7,681 nucleotides of DNA, from contig JAISRI010000111.1 of assembly GCA_031273735.1 (NCBI GenBank), positions 1 through 7,681 on the forward strand, read 5' to 3'. Below, one piece after another: positions 1 to 6,020 of this stretch (within the stretch, counting starts at the first letter, position 1; each line of letters opens with the position of its first letter). A model generated the notes under the pieces. The model did not search any database. It was not told the DNA's origin and saw only the letters and a program-made list of their open reading frames with translations. Source of the stretch: Helicobacteraceae bacterium (GTDB lineage: Bacteria > Campylobacterota > Campylobacteria > Campylobacterales > SZUA-545). Position numbers and translations under genes: made by a program.

Positions 1-1
1 C

Positions 2-55
2 CTGATGAACGTCGTCAAACGCAACGTCAATTTTAACGTGGAGCAAACGGCATGA
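2..55 (+). CDS. 3' end of upstream gene, probably cheA (partial)
   Basis: One frame is open from the left edge and ends at TGA 53-55, which overlaps the cheW start as ATGA. The visible peptide is LMNVVKRNVNFNVEQTA. The amphipathic LMNVVKRNV would suit the last helix of a receiver domain, and Campylobacterota CheA proteins commonly carry a C-terminal receiver domain (CheAY) encoded just upstream of cheW. The identity is inferred from position; 17 residues are too few to prove it. The four-base overlap suggests translational coupling with cheW. Confidence 0.45.
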   Translation: MMNVVKRNVNFNVEQTA

Positions 56-552
56 GCGAGCAACTACAACAAGTTTTACAGAACCAACAGAGGCAAAAAA
101 AGGCGCAAAACGAGCCGCCACGCGACGAAGGCGTGGTGCAACTCGTTTGCTTTATGGTCGCGGACGAGGAGCTGGCGGTGCCAATTCTTTCTATACAGGA
201 AATTATCAAGCCGATCGTAGCCACTCGCGTCCCTTCCACGCCCGAATATGTGCTTGGCGTGTTTAATCTGCGCGGCAACGTTCTACCGCTCATCGATCTT
301 AGACGCAAGTTTAACGGGCAGAAATCGACCTATACGGACGAAACGCGCTTTATTGTTATTAGCAACAAAAATCAAGTAAGCGGCTTTGTGATCGACAAGC
401 TCACCGAAGCGATCAGATTGAAAACCTCCGACATTGATCCCGCGCCCGAAGGTATGGATAGCGACGATAATCATATCTACGGCGTAGGCAAACGAGAGGA
501 CAGCATTATCACAATCCTTCGTATCGAAGCGCTATTAAAGCGAACGTTTTAG
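52..552 (+). CDS. cheW: Chemotaxis coupling protein CheW
   Basis: CheW is the cytoplasmic adaptor that links methyl-accepting chemoreceptors to the histidine kinase CheA. The 166-residue product has a polar, Gln/Lys-rich N-terminal extension (residues 1-27) and one CheW domain (about 28-163). The family signature is visible: GVFNLRGNVLPLIDLR at 69-84, preceded by the strand-forming LVCFMVADEELAVPI segment and followed by TRFIVIS and GFVIDKLTEAIRL. The length is usual for a single-domain CheW rather than CheV, since no receiver domain follows. The ATG at 52 overlaps the upstream stop (ATGA) and has a GGAG about nine bases before it, so it is probably translated together with the preceding gene, likely cheA. 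Function is assigned from the family motif with high confidence. Confidence 0.95.
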   Translation: MSEQLQQVLQNQQRQKKAQNEPPRDEGVVQLVCFMVADEELAVPILSIQEIIKPIVATRVPSTPEYVLGVFNLRGNVLPLIDLRRKFNGQKSTYTDETRFIVISNKNQVSGFVIDKLTEAIRLKTSDIDPAPEGMDSDDNHIYGVGKREDSIITILRIEALLKRTF

Positions 553-621
553 ATTTTAACATACAGGGCGAGCGTTTCGCCTTGCGAAAAACGCGCTATC
601 GCTTCGTTCGCGGGAATAATA

Positions 622-685
622 AGAGGGAACGGCAAAGCCGTAATCGCCTCTAAAATCCGCGCCAAAAGCATAAGATTTTGGCGCG
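622..685. terminator. Two hairpins between converging genes
   Basis: Two stem-loops sit between the converging ends of cheW and the acidic gene. The first (622-651) has nested stems: AGAGG/CCTCT outside and ACGGC/GCCGT inside, with an AAA loop. Read on the minus strand it is followed by TTATTATT. The second (658-685) is a perfect 10-bp stem, CGCGCCAAAA with TTTTGGCGCG, and an 8-base loop; on the minus strand GATTTTAG follows. Both therefore look more like terminators for the minus-strand gene, though they could also slow transcription leaving cheW. Termination is inferred from structure alone. Confidence 0.5.
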
Positions 686-710
686 AACGCTACTAGACTA
701 AAATGCGGTT

Positions 711-1565
711 TTAATCGCTGTATAGCGCAAATCCTGCGGCAATAAGCTCCAATTTATATTCGCGTAGCTTTGTCGTAGCCGCCGAAGAGCTTTGCGCTCT
801 GTATTGATATACGATATTCCCGTCGTCTGGCTGCTCGTTTTCGAATAAGTTAAGCGCCTCGCCAAAAACGGCGGTGAAATCCGCATCGGTAGGCGCATAA
901 TCGCTTGTGCTTACTAAAGCGAATTTGAACTTGCCGCCATTTCCGTCCTCGCCTACGCATTCGGCGGATATACCCGAGATACTACTGCTCAACTTCCCCT
1001 TATCATCTTCATCGTCAGAGATGATACCAGGGCAAGCCGCCTTAGTTTGGGCGTTATATACAAAACCTTGTCCTTGCGCCCACGACCGAAAGGCGTAAAG
1101 CTCCGATTCTGTCGCATTTTTGTATGGTTTTATATAAACCGTGCGCACTTTGGTCAAACCAGTTTGGTTGATCGAAGGAATTGCGGCGATGATCTCGTCG
1201 ATACTCTTAATCGTATCGCCAACGCGATTGTTCGCATATCCGGCGCTAAGTTCTATGGTAAGCAGATCGTCTGAGCGAGTAAGCTCTACGGCATATGCGT
1301 AACCTGCGCTTTTATCGATCCATTTGACGAAAGCCGTTTCATCGTCGTTACCGTCGCCTTGATCATCGCCATCATCGCCATCATCATCGTCGTCGTCAGA
1401 CCAAGCCCATGCGTCGGCGGCATTGCGAAACAAAGGCAAATCCACTTCAAAGTCATCGATATCGGCATTAGCGCTATCGGCAATAGCGTCGGCTACTTCC
1501 TGATAGACTTTATCTTTTCCACCGTCGTCTTGATATTCTTGCGTAGTCATTGCGCCATTGTTCAA
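711..1565 (-). CDS. Unrecognised acidic Asp-rich protein (3' part of an interrupted reading frame)
   Basis: I do not recognise this 284-residue product. It is strongly acidic, with an Asp/Gly run (residues 57-75, starting SDDDDDD) that looks like a flexible linker or cation-binding stretch. Two segments of about 95 residues follow (76-174 and 190-284), both ending in a similar pattern: VY, then a Leu/Tyr-rich helix, then GF and an aromatic (GFVYNAQ and GFALYSD). Cysteines lie at 178 and 203. The only in-frame initiators are TTG at 1565 and ATG at 1550, and neither has a Shine-Dalgarno sequence. The frame stays open upstream to TAA 1665-1667, and the 33 codons there read like normal protein, including CQEEPC. 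So this may be the downstream part of a longer gene broken by a nonsense mutation or sequencing error. No signal peptide is visible. GATC sites are sparse here compared with neighbours, which may mean acquired DNA. Function unknown. Confidence 0.55.
   Translation of the reverse strand: MNNGAMTTQEYQDDGGKDKVYQEVADAIADSANADIDDFEVDLPLFRNAADAWAWSDDDDDDGDDGDDQGDGNDDETAFVKWIDKSAGYAYAVELTRSDDLLTIELSAGYANNRVGDTIKSIDEIIAAIPSINQTGLTKVRTVYIKPYKNATESELYAFRSWAQGQGFVYNAQTKAACPGIISDDEDDKGKLSSSISGISAECVGEDGNGGKFKFALVSTSDYAPTDADFTAVFGEALNLFENEQPDDGNIVYQYRAQSSSAATTKLREYKLELIAAGFALYSD
1362..1398. repeat. Short tandem repeat encoding the Asp/Gly run
   Basis: On the plus strand ATCATCGCC occurs twice in tandem (1362-1370 and 1371-1379), followed by an ATC/GTC triplet run to about 1397. 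Read on the minus strand it gives GAT and GAC codons of the Asp-rich linker, with GGC for Gly. It lies inside the acidic gene, and its three-base period keeps the frame. Such tracts can change length by slippage. It is a codon-level low-complexity tract, not a CRISPR array. Confidence 0.7.
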
Positions 1566-1664
1566 TACGAAAGCGGCAAGCTTATAGCATGGCTCCTCTT
1601 GGCAACTACGGTTTGAGCTGGCAATTCCTAAGAAATATGCCCACGCGCGCGTCGAATCGCCGCC

Positions 1665-1835
1665 TTAGCGGATAAGCGGTTGGTTGTCCGCATAGGCAAG
1701 GTTAGAATCATATTCGCTTGCCTTTACCCATTCGCCGCCTTTACTTACAAACCATTTTGCGCTAAATCTGGATATGTCTACAAGAGTGTATGGGTCGTCG
1801 CCGTCGCCGCGACCTTGAAACCAAATTCCCTGCAT
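1665..1835 (-). pseudogene. Short ORF in the same frame upstream of the acidic gene; likely 5' fragment
   Basis: A 56-codon reading frame runs from ATG 1833-1835 to TAA 1665-1667. It begins MQGIWFQGRGDGDDPYTLVD and later contains SRFSAKWFVSKGGEWVKASE. It is rich in Trp, Gly and Tyr and reads like the interior of a folded protein, with no signal peptide or start-like N terminus. It is exactly in frame with the 284-codon ORF downstream, and only the TAA at 1665-1667 separates them. The next in-frame stop upstream is TAA 1860-1862. An AAGGAGG motif at 1849-1855 lies 13 bases from the ATG, longer than ideal. Either this is a small real gene, or, more likely in my view, it is the 5' part of one damaged gene. 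I recognise no family. Confidence 0.45.
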
Positions 1836-1862
1836 ACCAATAGGCGCGCCTCCTTGCGCTTA

Positions 1863-1990
1863 GGAATTTAGAGGTTTGCGTAAAGACAAGTTTTATCTGC
1901 ATTTCAAAGAGACCGAATGGAGATTTAACCATAGGAAAGAAAGTTTGTATATGCTACTATTACGGGAGTTTAGAAAAGATCCGTTGTGAT
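1863..1990. other. Spacer downstream of the YeeE-family gene
   Basis: This AT-richer stretch separates the YeeE-family stop codon (1991-1993) from the interrupted acidic locus. I see no convincing hairpin with a T-run to terminate the sulfur operon and no clear promoter. Together with 1566-1862 it makes a 425-base interval with no intact recognisable gene. Its only coding-like content is the minus-strand frame described in the neighbouring entries. Confidence 0.4.
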
Positions 1991-3175
1991 CTAGTCTTGA
2001 ACCAATCGTTTTTTTATCTTTAATCCAATCCATATAGCAAATAGCATAGCGGCGCCAAAAAGCCAACCCGATACCGCGCCCGCTTGAGTTCCAGAAAGTA
2101 GCGTTCCGATCGTGCAACCAAGCGCTACCATAGCGCCAAAACCTAGTAAAACGCCGCCAAAAAGGGCGCGTAAAGCCTCTTTAAGGTTGATTTTTTCCAG
2201 AGCGAATTGTTCGCTTGCCAACGAAGCGATAAACGCTCCGCCCACAAAACCCAAAAGCAAAAGCGAATCTTCGTTAAACCAGAAGTTTTGCGGCAGACTT
2301 CCGCACCCCGCGAAGCCGTCTAAGCCGTTAAGCCGATCGGGTATCAAGCCCCATTTATCGGCGGCGGTTCGCGTCCAAGAGGCGATCGTAGCCGTTACGC
2401 CTAGCGGTTTTATGCGCGAGATCGCCGCGATAGCGATCAGCCCCACAAGCAAACCGCCGATCCAATAGCTCCACTGTTTTTCCCAAAGTCGCCGCCACGC
2501 GCCAAAGATCGTCGCGCTTGGCGCGGCGGCTTCGCCGATAGGTTCGGAAAAACCGCGCCATAAAAACGCGCAGAGCAAAACGATCGCGCCTAGTTGGACG
2601 AGCAGGGCGCCGCCGTAACCTAGATAAGCCGGTAGCCAGATAGTCGGCGCTTCGGCTAAGCGATAGCTATAAAGCGCGTTCCAACTATTAAAGCCCAGAA
2701 AAAAGCCTATCGCTACGCCAAATAGCGCGACGAAAGAAAAGAGCGATCCGCCCGCGAGGTGATACCAATGCGCGCTAATGCACGATTCGGATAAGATCAT
2801 TCCGAAGCCAAAAAGCAAGCCCGCCAAAACGACGAATTCGCTAACGGGTCCTACGTGAATATCCGGAGGGAGCGTAGAAGGATTAGGCGACCAACCGCCG
2901 ATTACGATCGTATAGCCGACAAGCCCGATCGCGATCGCAAGCAAAAGCGCCAACGCGCCGCGAGGATTGCGCTCTTCAAACCATTCGCGCAGATGGCAGT
3001 AAAAGCAGAAACGGCTTCGTTGCATAACGATCCCAAGCGCCAAACCGCAAACGAAAGCAAACGACGCGGCGATAGGCTTTGGCGCAGAATAAAAGTCAAG
3101 AATATCCGCCGCGAAAAACGAAAAAACAATACAGGCGATCGCCAAAAGCGTTGCCGTAATCCGCCGCCATCTCAT
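1991..3175 (-). CDS. YeeE/YedE-family sulfur transporter
   Basis: A polytopic inner-membrane protein of 394 residues, mostly hydrophobic helices, matching the YeeE/YedE (Sulf_transp) family. Characterised members (TsuA type) move thiosulfate or related sulfur species into the cytoplasm, using cysteines along the channel. Family-like cysteine motifs are visible: RSRFCFYC (Cys57, Cys60), GFGMILSESC (Cys132), FAGCGS (Cys291) and GFGAMVALGCTIGTLLSG (Cys354). The two halves, around Cys132 and Cys354, have similar GFG-x-C patterns, consistent with the internal repeat of the family. The ATG is preceded by AAGAGG at six bases' distance. The gene lies 60 bases downstream of a secreted rhodanese on the same strand, which supports a role in sulfane-sulfur uptake. 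No cytosolic TusA/YeeD partner gene follows, unlike many YeeE loci. Family is secure; the exact substrate is inferred. Confidence 0.88.
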   Translation of the reverse strand: MRWRRITATLLAIACIVFSFFAADILDFYSAPKPIAASFAFVCGLALGIVMQRSRFCFYCHLREWFEERNPRGALALLLAIAIGLVGYTIVIGGWSPNPSTLPPDIHVGPVSEFVVLAGLLFGFGMILSESCISAHWYHLAGGSLFSFVALFGVAIGFFLGFNSWNALYSYRLAEAPTIWLPAYLGYGGALLVQLGAIVLLCAFLWRGFSEPIGEAAAPSATIFGAWRRLWEKQWSYWIGGLLVGLIAIAAISRIKPLGVTATIASWTRTAADKWGLIPDRLNGLDGFAGCGSLPQNFWFNEDSLLLLGFVGGAFIASLASEQFALEKINLKEALRALFGGVLLGFGAMVALGCTIGTLLSGTQAGAVSGWLFGAAMLFAIWIGLKIKKRLVQD

Positions 3176-3200
3176 CGCAAACCTCTTAAAATCCGTTTTT

Positions 3201-3228
3201 GAAAAACCCCGCCGAATATATCGGCGGG
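3201..3228 (-). terminator. Intrinsic terminator or attenuator between rhodanese and transporter genes
   Basis: On the minus strand an 8-bp stem (CCCGCCGA with TCGGCGGG) and a 5-base loop TATAT are followed at once by GTTTTTC. This is the classic Rho-independent layout. It begins eight bases after the rhodanese stop and ends 25 bases before the transporter start codon. It would end most rhodanese transcripts and let only part continue into the transporter, unless the transporter has its own promoter. Structure is read directly; activity is inferred. Confidence 0.75.
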
Positions 3229-3235
3229 ATTCGGA

Positions 3236-4171
3236 TTATTTTGCCGACCAAATTGTTCCCGTTTGATTGACGATCGGCACGCCCACCGCGTTGCCGTATT
3301 CCGTCCAAGAACCGTCGTAATTTTTAACGTCGTAACCCAAAATCTTTTTGAGCGCGAACCAGCTGTGGCTAGAGCGTTCGCCGATCCTGCAATAGGTTAC
3401 GATCGGCTTTTTACCGTCGATTCCTACGTCAGCGTAGAGCGCTTTTAACTCTGCGGCGGATTTGAACGTTCCGTCCGCGTTGACCGCTTTGCCCCAAGGC
3501 ACATTAACGGCGCTCGGAATATGACCGGCGCGGATCGATAGCTCTTGAATACCCGCAGGGGCAAAAACCTTGCCGCTATACTCGTCGGGCGAACGAATAT
3601 CCAAAAGCGCGCCGCTCGTTTTGCCCTCCGCGATCGCCACAACGTCGCTTAAGCGAGCGCGAAGTTTGTTGTCGCCTTTTCCTAGCGCGAATTTTGTCGC
3701 CTTGATTTCTGGAACGCGGTTATCTTGCGGACGGTTTTCCGCCTCCCATTTAACGCGCCCGCCGTCGAGCAGTTTGACGTTTTTCACGCCGTAAATATCG
3801 AATACCCACGCGCCCCAAGCGGCAAACCAATTGTTGGTATCGCCATAGAGGACGATCGTCGATTTATCGGTTACGCCCGCTTTGGAGAGTAACTTTTCAA
3901 AATCGGCGCGACTGACTATGTCGCGGCGAACTTTGTCGTTTAGATCGGTGTGCCACGAAAAATTGACGGCGCCCGGAATGTGGGCGCGTTCATAAACGCC
4001 CGGATTGACGCTGACCTCTATGATCCGAACGTTTGGATCTTTTAGGTTTTTTTCTAGCCAATCGGTCGTAACCAACGCGCTTTCTCCAGCGGCAAACGCC
4101 GAAAATGACAATAGGGTTAAAGCGGCAAACGCGGCTTTGAACCAGACTGAGAAACCAAAACTAGGCTTCAT
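3236..4171 (-). CDS. Secreted two-domain rhodanese (thiosulfate/3-mercaptopyruvate sulfurtransferase family)
   Basis: Rhodaneses transfer sulfane sulfur from a donor such as thiosulfate to an acceptor through a cysteine persulfide. The 311-residue product has a Sec signal peptide (hydrophobic core about 9-26, cleavage near SAFA-AGES), so it should act in the periplasm. The N-terminal rhodanese domain (about 30-148) has YGDTNNWFAAW where a catalytic Cys would lie, with Asp111 instead, so it is the inactive half. The C-terminal domain (about 170-297) carries DIRSPDEY, GHIPSAVNVPW and the active loop CRIGERSS with Cys261, the pattern of active thiosulfate sulfurtransferases. Length is normal for the tandem family. 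A strong AAGGAGG lies six bases before the ATG. It is the first gene before the YeeE-family transporter, suggesting that sulfur handled here is passed toward the cytoplasm. The physiological donor is unknown. Confidence 0.92.
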   Translation of the reverse strand: MKPSFGFSVWFKAAFAALTLLSFSAFAAGESALVTTDWLEKNLKDPNVRIIEVSVNPGVYERAHIPGAVNFSWHTDLNDKVRRDIVSRADFEKLLSKAGVTDKSTIVLYGDTNNWFAAWGAWVFDIYGVKNVKLLDGGRVKWEAENRPQDNRVPEIKATKFALGKGDNKLRARLSDVVAIAEGKTSGALLDIRSPDEYSGKVFAPAGIQELSIRAGHIPSAVNVPWGKAVNADGTFKSAAELKALYADVGIDGKKPIVTYCRIGERSSHSWFALKKILGYDVKNYDGSWTEYGNAVGVPIVNQTGTIWSAK

Positions 4172-4209
4172 TGACGACCTCCTTATTGAGTTGAAACGCG
4201 CATTCTGCC

Positions 4210-4215
4210 ATATTG
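4210..4215 (-). promoter_or_regulatory. Candidate -10 element for the rhodanese gene
   Basis: On the minus strand CAATAT (context GGAACAATATGG) lies about 40 bases before the rhodanese start, in the AT-rich divergent region shared with the acyltransferase gene. A clear -35 is not visible, as is common in Campylobacterota sigma70 promoters. Weak prediction. Confidence 0.3.
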
Positions 4216-4320
4216 TTCCTTAAATAAACCTTAGTATCTTGACTGATTTGGTTGAGTTTTGAGGTTTTGGCGGTTTTTTCGCTTTCTTTAGCGATCCGTC
4301 GTCAAAAAGAGAATACCAAA

Positions 4321-4326
4321 TACAAT
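4321..4326 (+). promoter_or_regulatory. Candidate -10 element for the acyltransferase gene
   Basis: TACAAT lies 29 bases upstream of the GTG start, preceded by an A-rich stretch and a T-rich tract (about 4261-4290). The same hexamer precedes the lipoprotein gene at 7301-7306. No good -35 is seen. Prediction from motif and position only. Confidence 0.35.
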
Positions 4327-4355
4327 ACGGCGACAAAAAACGCGAAAGGGGTTTT

Positions 4356-5024
4356 GTGGCGCTTTTGGGAATATATGGTTGCGGCGGGCTTGGCAGAGAG
4401 ATTTTAGAGCTTGCGCGGGACATAAACGAGGTTGATCCTAGATGGGACGACGCTCTTTTTATAGACGATTCTAAACGATCGGCGCAGATTAACGGCGCAA
4501 AGGTCTATACTTTTGAAGAGTTGAAAGCTAATAATTTTAACGCGCAAAAAGAGCTAACGATCGTAATCGCCGTAGGCGAACCAGCCGTGCGCGTAGCTCT
4601 TAAAGAAAAGGTTTTTGCCGCAGGCTTCGCTCTTGCAAACGCGCTAATCCACCCTTTGACAAAGGTCGCCAAAGACGCTACGATCGAAAAAGGCGCGATA
4701 GTCTGTTACGGCGGTTTTATTTCAAACGCCGTCGTTATAAAAAGCTCCGCTCTTATTCAGCCAAGCGTCTGCGTAGGACACGATACGATAGTCGGCGAAA
4801 ATTGCGTAATATCCTCTTTTACGGTGCTTGCCGGCGCTTGTTCGATCGGCGATAATTGTTATATCGGTATGAACGCCGCCGTTCGCGAAAAGACTTCGAT
4901 TGGCGATTGGAGCATCGTTGGAATGGGTTCGATCGTCCATTCCGACATACCCGAAGGCGTAATTGCTCTAGGATCGCCCGCAAGAGTCGTTAAGAACAAC
5001 GAAGATCGCAGAGTTTTTAGGTAA
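4356..5024 (+). CDS. NeuD/PglD-like sugar O- or N-acyltransferase (left-handed beta-helix)
   Basis: Members of this family transfer acetyl or other acyl groups from acyl-CoA to an amino or hydroxyl group of a sugar, for surface glycans or glycoproteins. The 222-residue protein has an N-terminal nucleotide-sugar-binding fold (IYGCGGLGREILELA at 6-20, then LFIDDSK) and a C-terminal hexapeptide-repeat helix (about 98-200) with repeats such as AVVIKS, IGDNCY and IGDWSIVGMGSIV. It ends with the usual GSPARVVK. His142 in VGHDTIVGENC is placed where the family's catalytic base is expected. The start is GTG with AAAGGGG just upstream; no in-frame ATG fits better. The gene stands alone and divergent from the rhodanese, with no sugar-nucleotide genes nearby, so the substrate cannot be inferred. 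Confidence 0.85.
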   Translation: MALLGIYGCGGLGREILELARDINEVDPRWDDALFIDDSKRSAQINGAKVYTFEELKANNFNAQKELTIVIAVGEPAVRVALKEKVFAAGFALANALIHPLTKVAKDATIEKGAIVCYGGFISNAVVIKSSALIQPSVCVGHDTIVGENCVISSFTVLAGACSIGDNCYIGMNAAVREKTSIGDWSIVGMGSIVHSDIPEGVIALGSPARVVKNNEDRRVFR

Positions 5025-5075
5025 GCGCGCGTCGAAGCGATCGGCGTTCGTCTAGTAGTTAGGAATGTCGCAGAG

Positions 5076-5267
5076 TTATAATCCCTTTATCGTTACGCCC
5101 AGCGCGAGCAATATGTAAGCGGCGGCAAGAGTCCAGTAAGAGTTTGCCGTGAAAAACGGAATCGTTAGCGATCCGCCTACCAAGCCGATAACGTGGCTTG
5201 CAAGCGCCAAAACGGCGACTACGATCGAAACGGTAAAGACAATTTTGGAAGGCGCGCTAAGTCGCAT
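5076..5267 (-). CDS. Small two-helix membrane protein
   Basis: A 63-residue hydrophobic protein with two predicted membrane helices, about 9-30 and 43-60, joined by a short GGSLTIPFFTANS loop and ending in the basic tail TIKGL. The N terminus is positively charged (Arg2, Lys8). An AAAAGGA lies six bases before the ATG, and the gene has its own spacing on both sides, so it looks genuine. The pattern of two helices ending YILLALGVTIKGL resembles small uncharacterised inner-membrane proteins I associate with Campylobacterota, from memory rather than a search. No function can be assigned. It may share a transcript with rsmE upstream, 84 bases away. Confidence 0.72.
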   Translation of the reverse strand: MRLSAPSKIVFTVSIVVAVLALASHVIGLVGGSLTIPFFTANSYWTLAAAYILLALGVTIKGL

Positions 5268-5293
5268 TTGAATCCTTTTGGTTAGATAGCCGT

Positions 5294-5301
5294 ATATTAT
5301 C
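5294..5301 (-). promoter_or_regulatory. Candidate -10 element for the small membrane protein
   Basis: On the minus strand GATAATAT lies about 27 bases before the ATG of the 63-residue protein. No -35 box is evident. It suggests the small gene may be transcribed on its own and not only from rsmE. Weak prediction. Confidence 0.3.
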
Positions 5302-5305
5302 GCCG

Positions 5306-5331
5306 CCGCGCTTAAACCTTGCGCGGTTTTT
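5306..5331 (+). terminator. Hairpin with T-run facing the plus strand
   Basis: CCGCGC and GCGCGG form a 6-bp GC-rich stem with a 9-base loop, followed by TTTTT at 5327-5331 on the plus strand. The flanking genes on both sides run on the minus strand, so the T-run is on the unexpected side. It could stop antisense transcripts entering rsmE, or end read-through from the acyltransferase gene. Activity uncertain. Confidence 0.35.
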
Positions 5332-5356
5332 CGCGTTAAAGTCGCGACGCGTTAAA
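5332..5356. repeat. 9-bp direct repeat around an 8-bp site ending rsmE
   Basis: CGCGTTAAA occurs at 5332-5340 and again at 5348-5356, flanking the palindrome GTCGCGAC (5341-5348, sharing one base). The second copy overlaps the rsmE stop codon. It could be a protein-binding site or chance; nothing else supports a function. Confidence 0.4.
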
Positions 5357-6020
5357 AGGTTAGGGCGCGGGCGGCGATTAGGACAATCGCGGTTTCGCTT
5401 CGCAAAACAAGCGGCGTAGAAAGGCTATATCGCGGGTAGTTTTTAAGCGTTTCATAATCTTTCGCGCCAAAGCCGCCTTCAGGTCCTACGATTAGGATCT
5501 TATCGAGCGCGGCGCTTGGTTCGATTGGCGGCGCGTTAAAATCCAGCGACGCGATATTGCTATTTTGCGTTACAAACTCCGCAAGCTCCATAATCTCTAC
5601 TTCCATCTTTCGCGATCGTCCGCACTGCTCGCAAGAGGCGTTCAATATTCGATTAAAACGATTAAGGCTTAGATGAAAACCGCGCTGGCTTTTTTCGCTC
5701 CATAATAGATATAATTTTCGCGCTCCAATCTCGTTTAGAAAAGGCAAAGTTTTTTCGATTGTTTTCGGATCGACGACGCACCACGCCAAATCGATAGCGC
5801 GATCGCATAAAACTATTTTTACCTCGTCGCCTTCTAGCGTCGCCGTAGCATGCGTTTTTTTAAGCTCTACGATCGAATAAAAATAAAGGCGATCGTCGCG
5901 TAGATTTCGCATAGCGATTGTTTCGCCTACGCGAACGCGCCGCGCTTTTATATGTAAAAAGGCGTCGCCCTCTAAAATAACGTTAAGTTCGCCGGCGTTT
6001 TCGCAGAATAAAAAACGCAT
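5352..6020 (-). CDS. rsmE: 16S rRNA (uracil1498-N3)-methyltransferase RsmE
   Basis: RsmE uses S-adenosylmethionine to methylate N3 of U1498 in 16S rRNA, in the decoding centre of the 30S subunit. The 222-residue protein has an N-terminal PUA-like RNA-binding part (about 1-65) and a C-terminal SPOUT methyltransferase domain. The knot motifs that bind the cofactor are visible: GPEGGF at 179-184 and LRSETA at 206-211, with EQCGRS at 131-136 as in the family. It is a little shorter than the about 240-residue enterobacterial enzyme. The ATG overlaps the stop codon of the M23 peptidase gene by one base (TAATG), implying translational coupling; no separate Shine-Dalgarno sequence is needed. The joint expression with a peptidoglycan enzyme is probably organisational. 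Confidence 0.93.
   Translation of the reverse strand: MRFLFCENAGELNVILEGDAFLHIKARRVRVGETIAMRNLRDDRLYFYSIVELKKTHATATLEGDEVKIVLCDRAIDLAWCVVDPKTIEKTLPFLNEIGARKLYLLWSEKSQRGFHLSLNRFNRILNASCEQCGRSRKMEVEIMELAEFVTQNSNIASLDFNAPPIEPSAALDKILIVGPEGGFGAKDYETLKNYPRYSLSTPLVLRSETAIVLIAARALTF

Noticed and set aside
582..604. Inverted repeat GCGTTTCGC / GCGAAAAACGC just after cheW as a cheW terminator
   Set aside because: The arms do not match fully and no T-run follows on the plus strand; the better hairpins lie at 622-685.
1362..1398. CRISPR-like repeats
   Set aside because: Units are 9 bases or less, have no spacers and encode an Asp run in frame.
1359..1616. Plus-strand frame whose product begins with a run of Ile and Val, like a membrane helix
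   Set aside because: The hydrophobic run is only the complement of the GAT/GAC Asp codons in the acidic minus-strand gene; there is no ribosome binding site.
1649..1659. GCGCGCGTCGAA also present near 5026, considered as a dispersed repeat
   Set aside because: The match is only about 12 bases of CG-rich sequence and flanks nothing in common, so it is probably chance.
1836..1904. Minus-strand frame starting MQIKLVFTQTSKF as the true N terminus of the acidic gene by frameshift
   Set aside because: It runs into an Arg-rich, unprotein-like stretch where the other frame reads naturally, and it offers no good ribosome binding site.
2112..3202. Two plus-strand frames of 115-118 codons antisense to the transporter gene
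   Set aside because: They are Lys/Arg/Pro-rich mirrors of a hydrophobic minus-strand gene with clear family motifs and good start signals.
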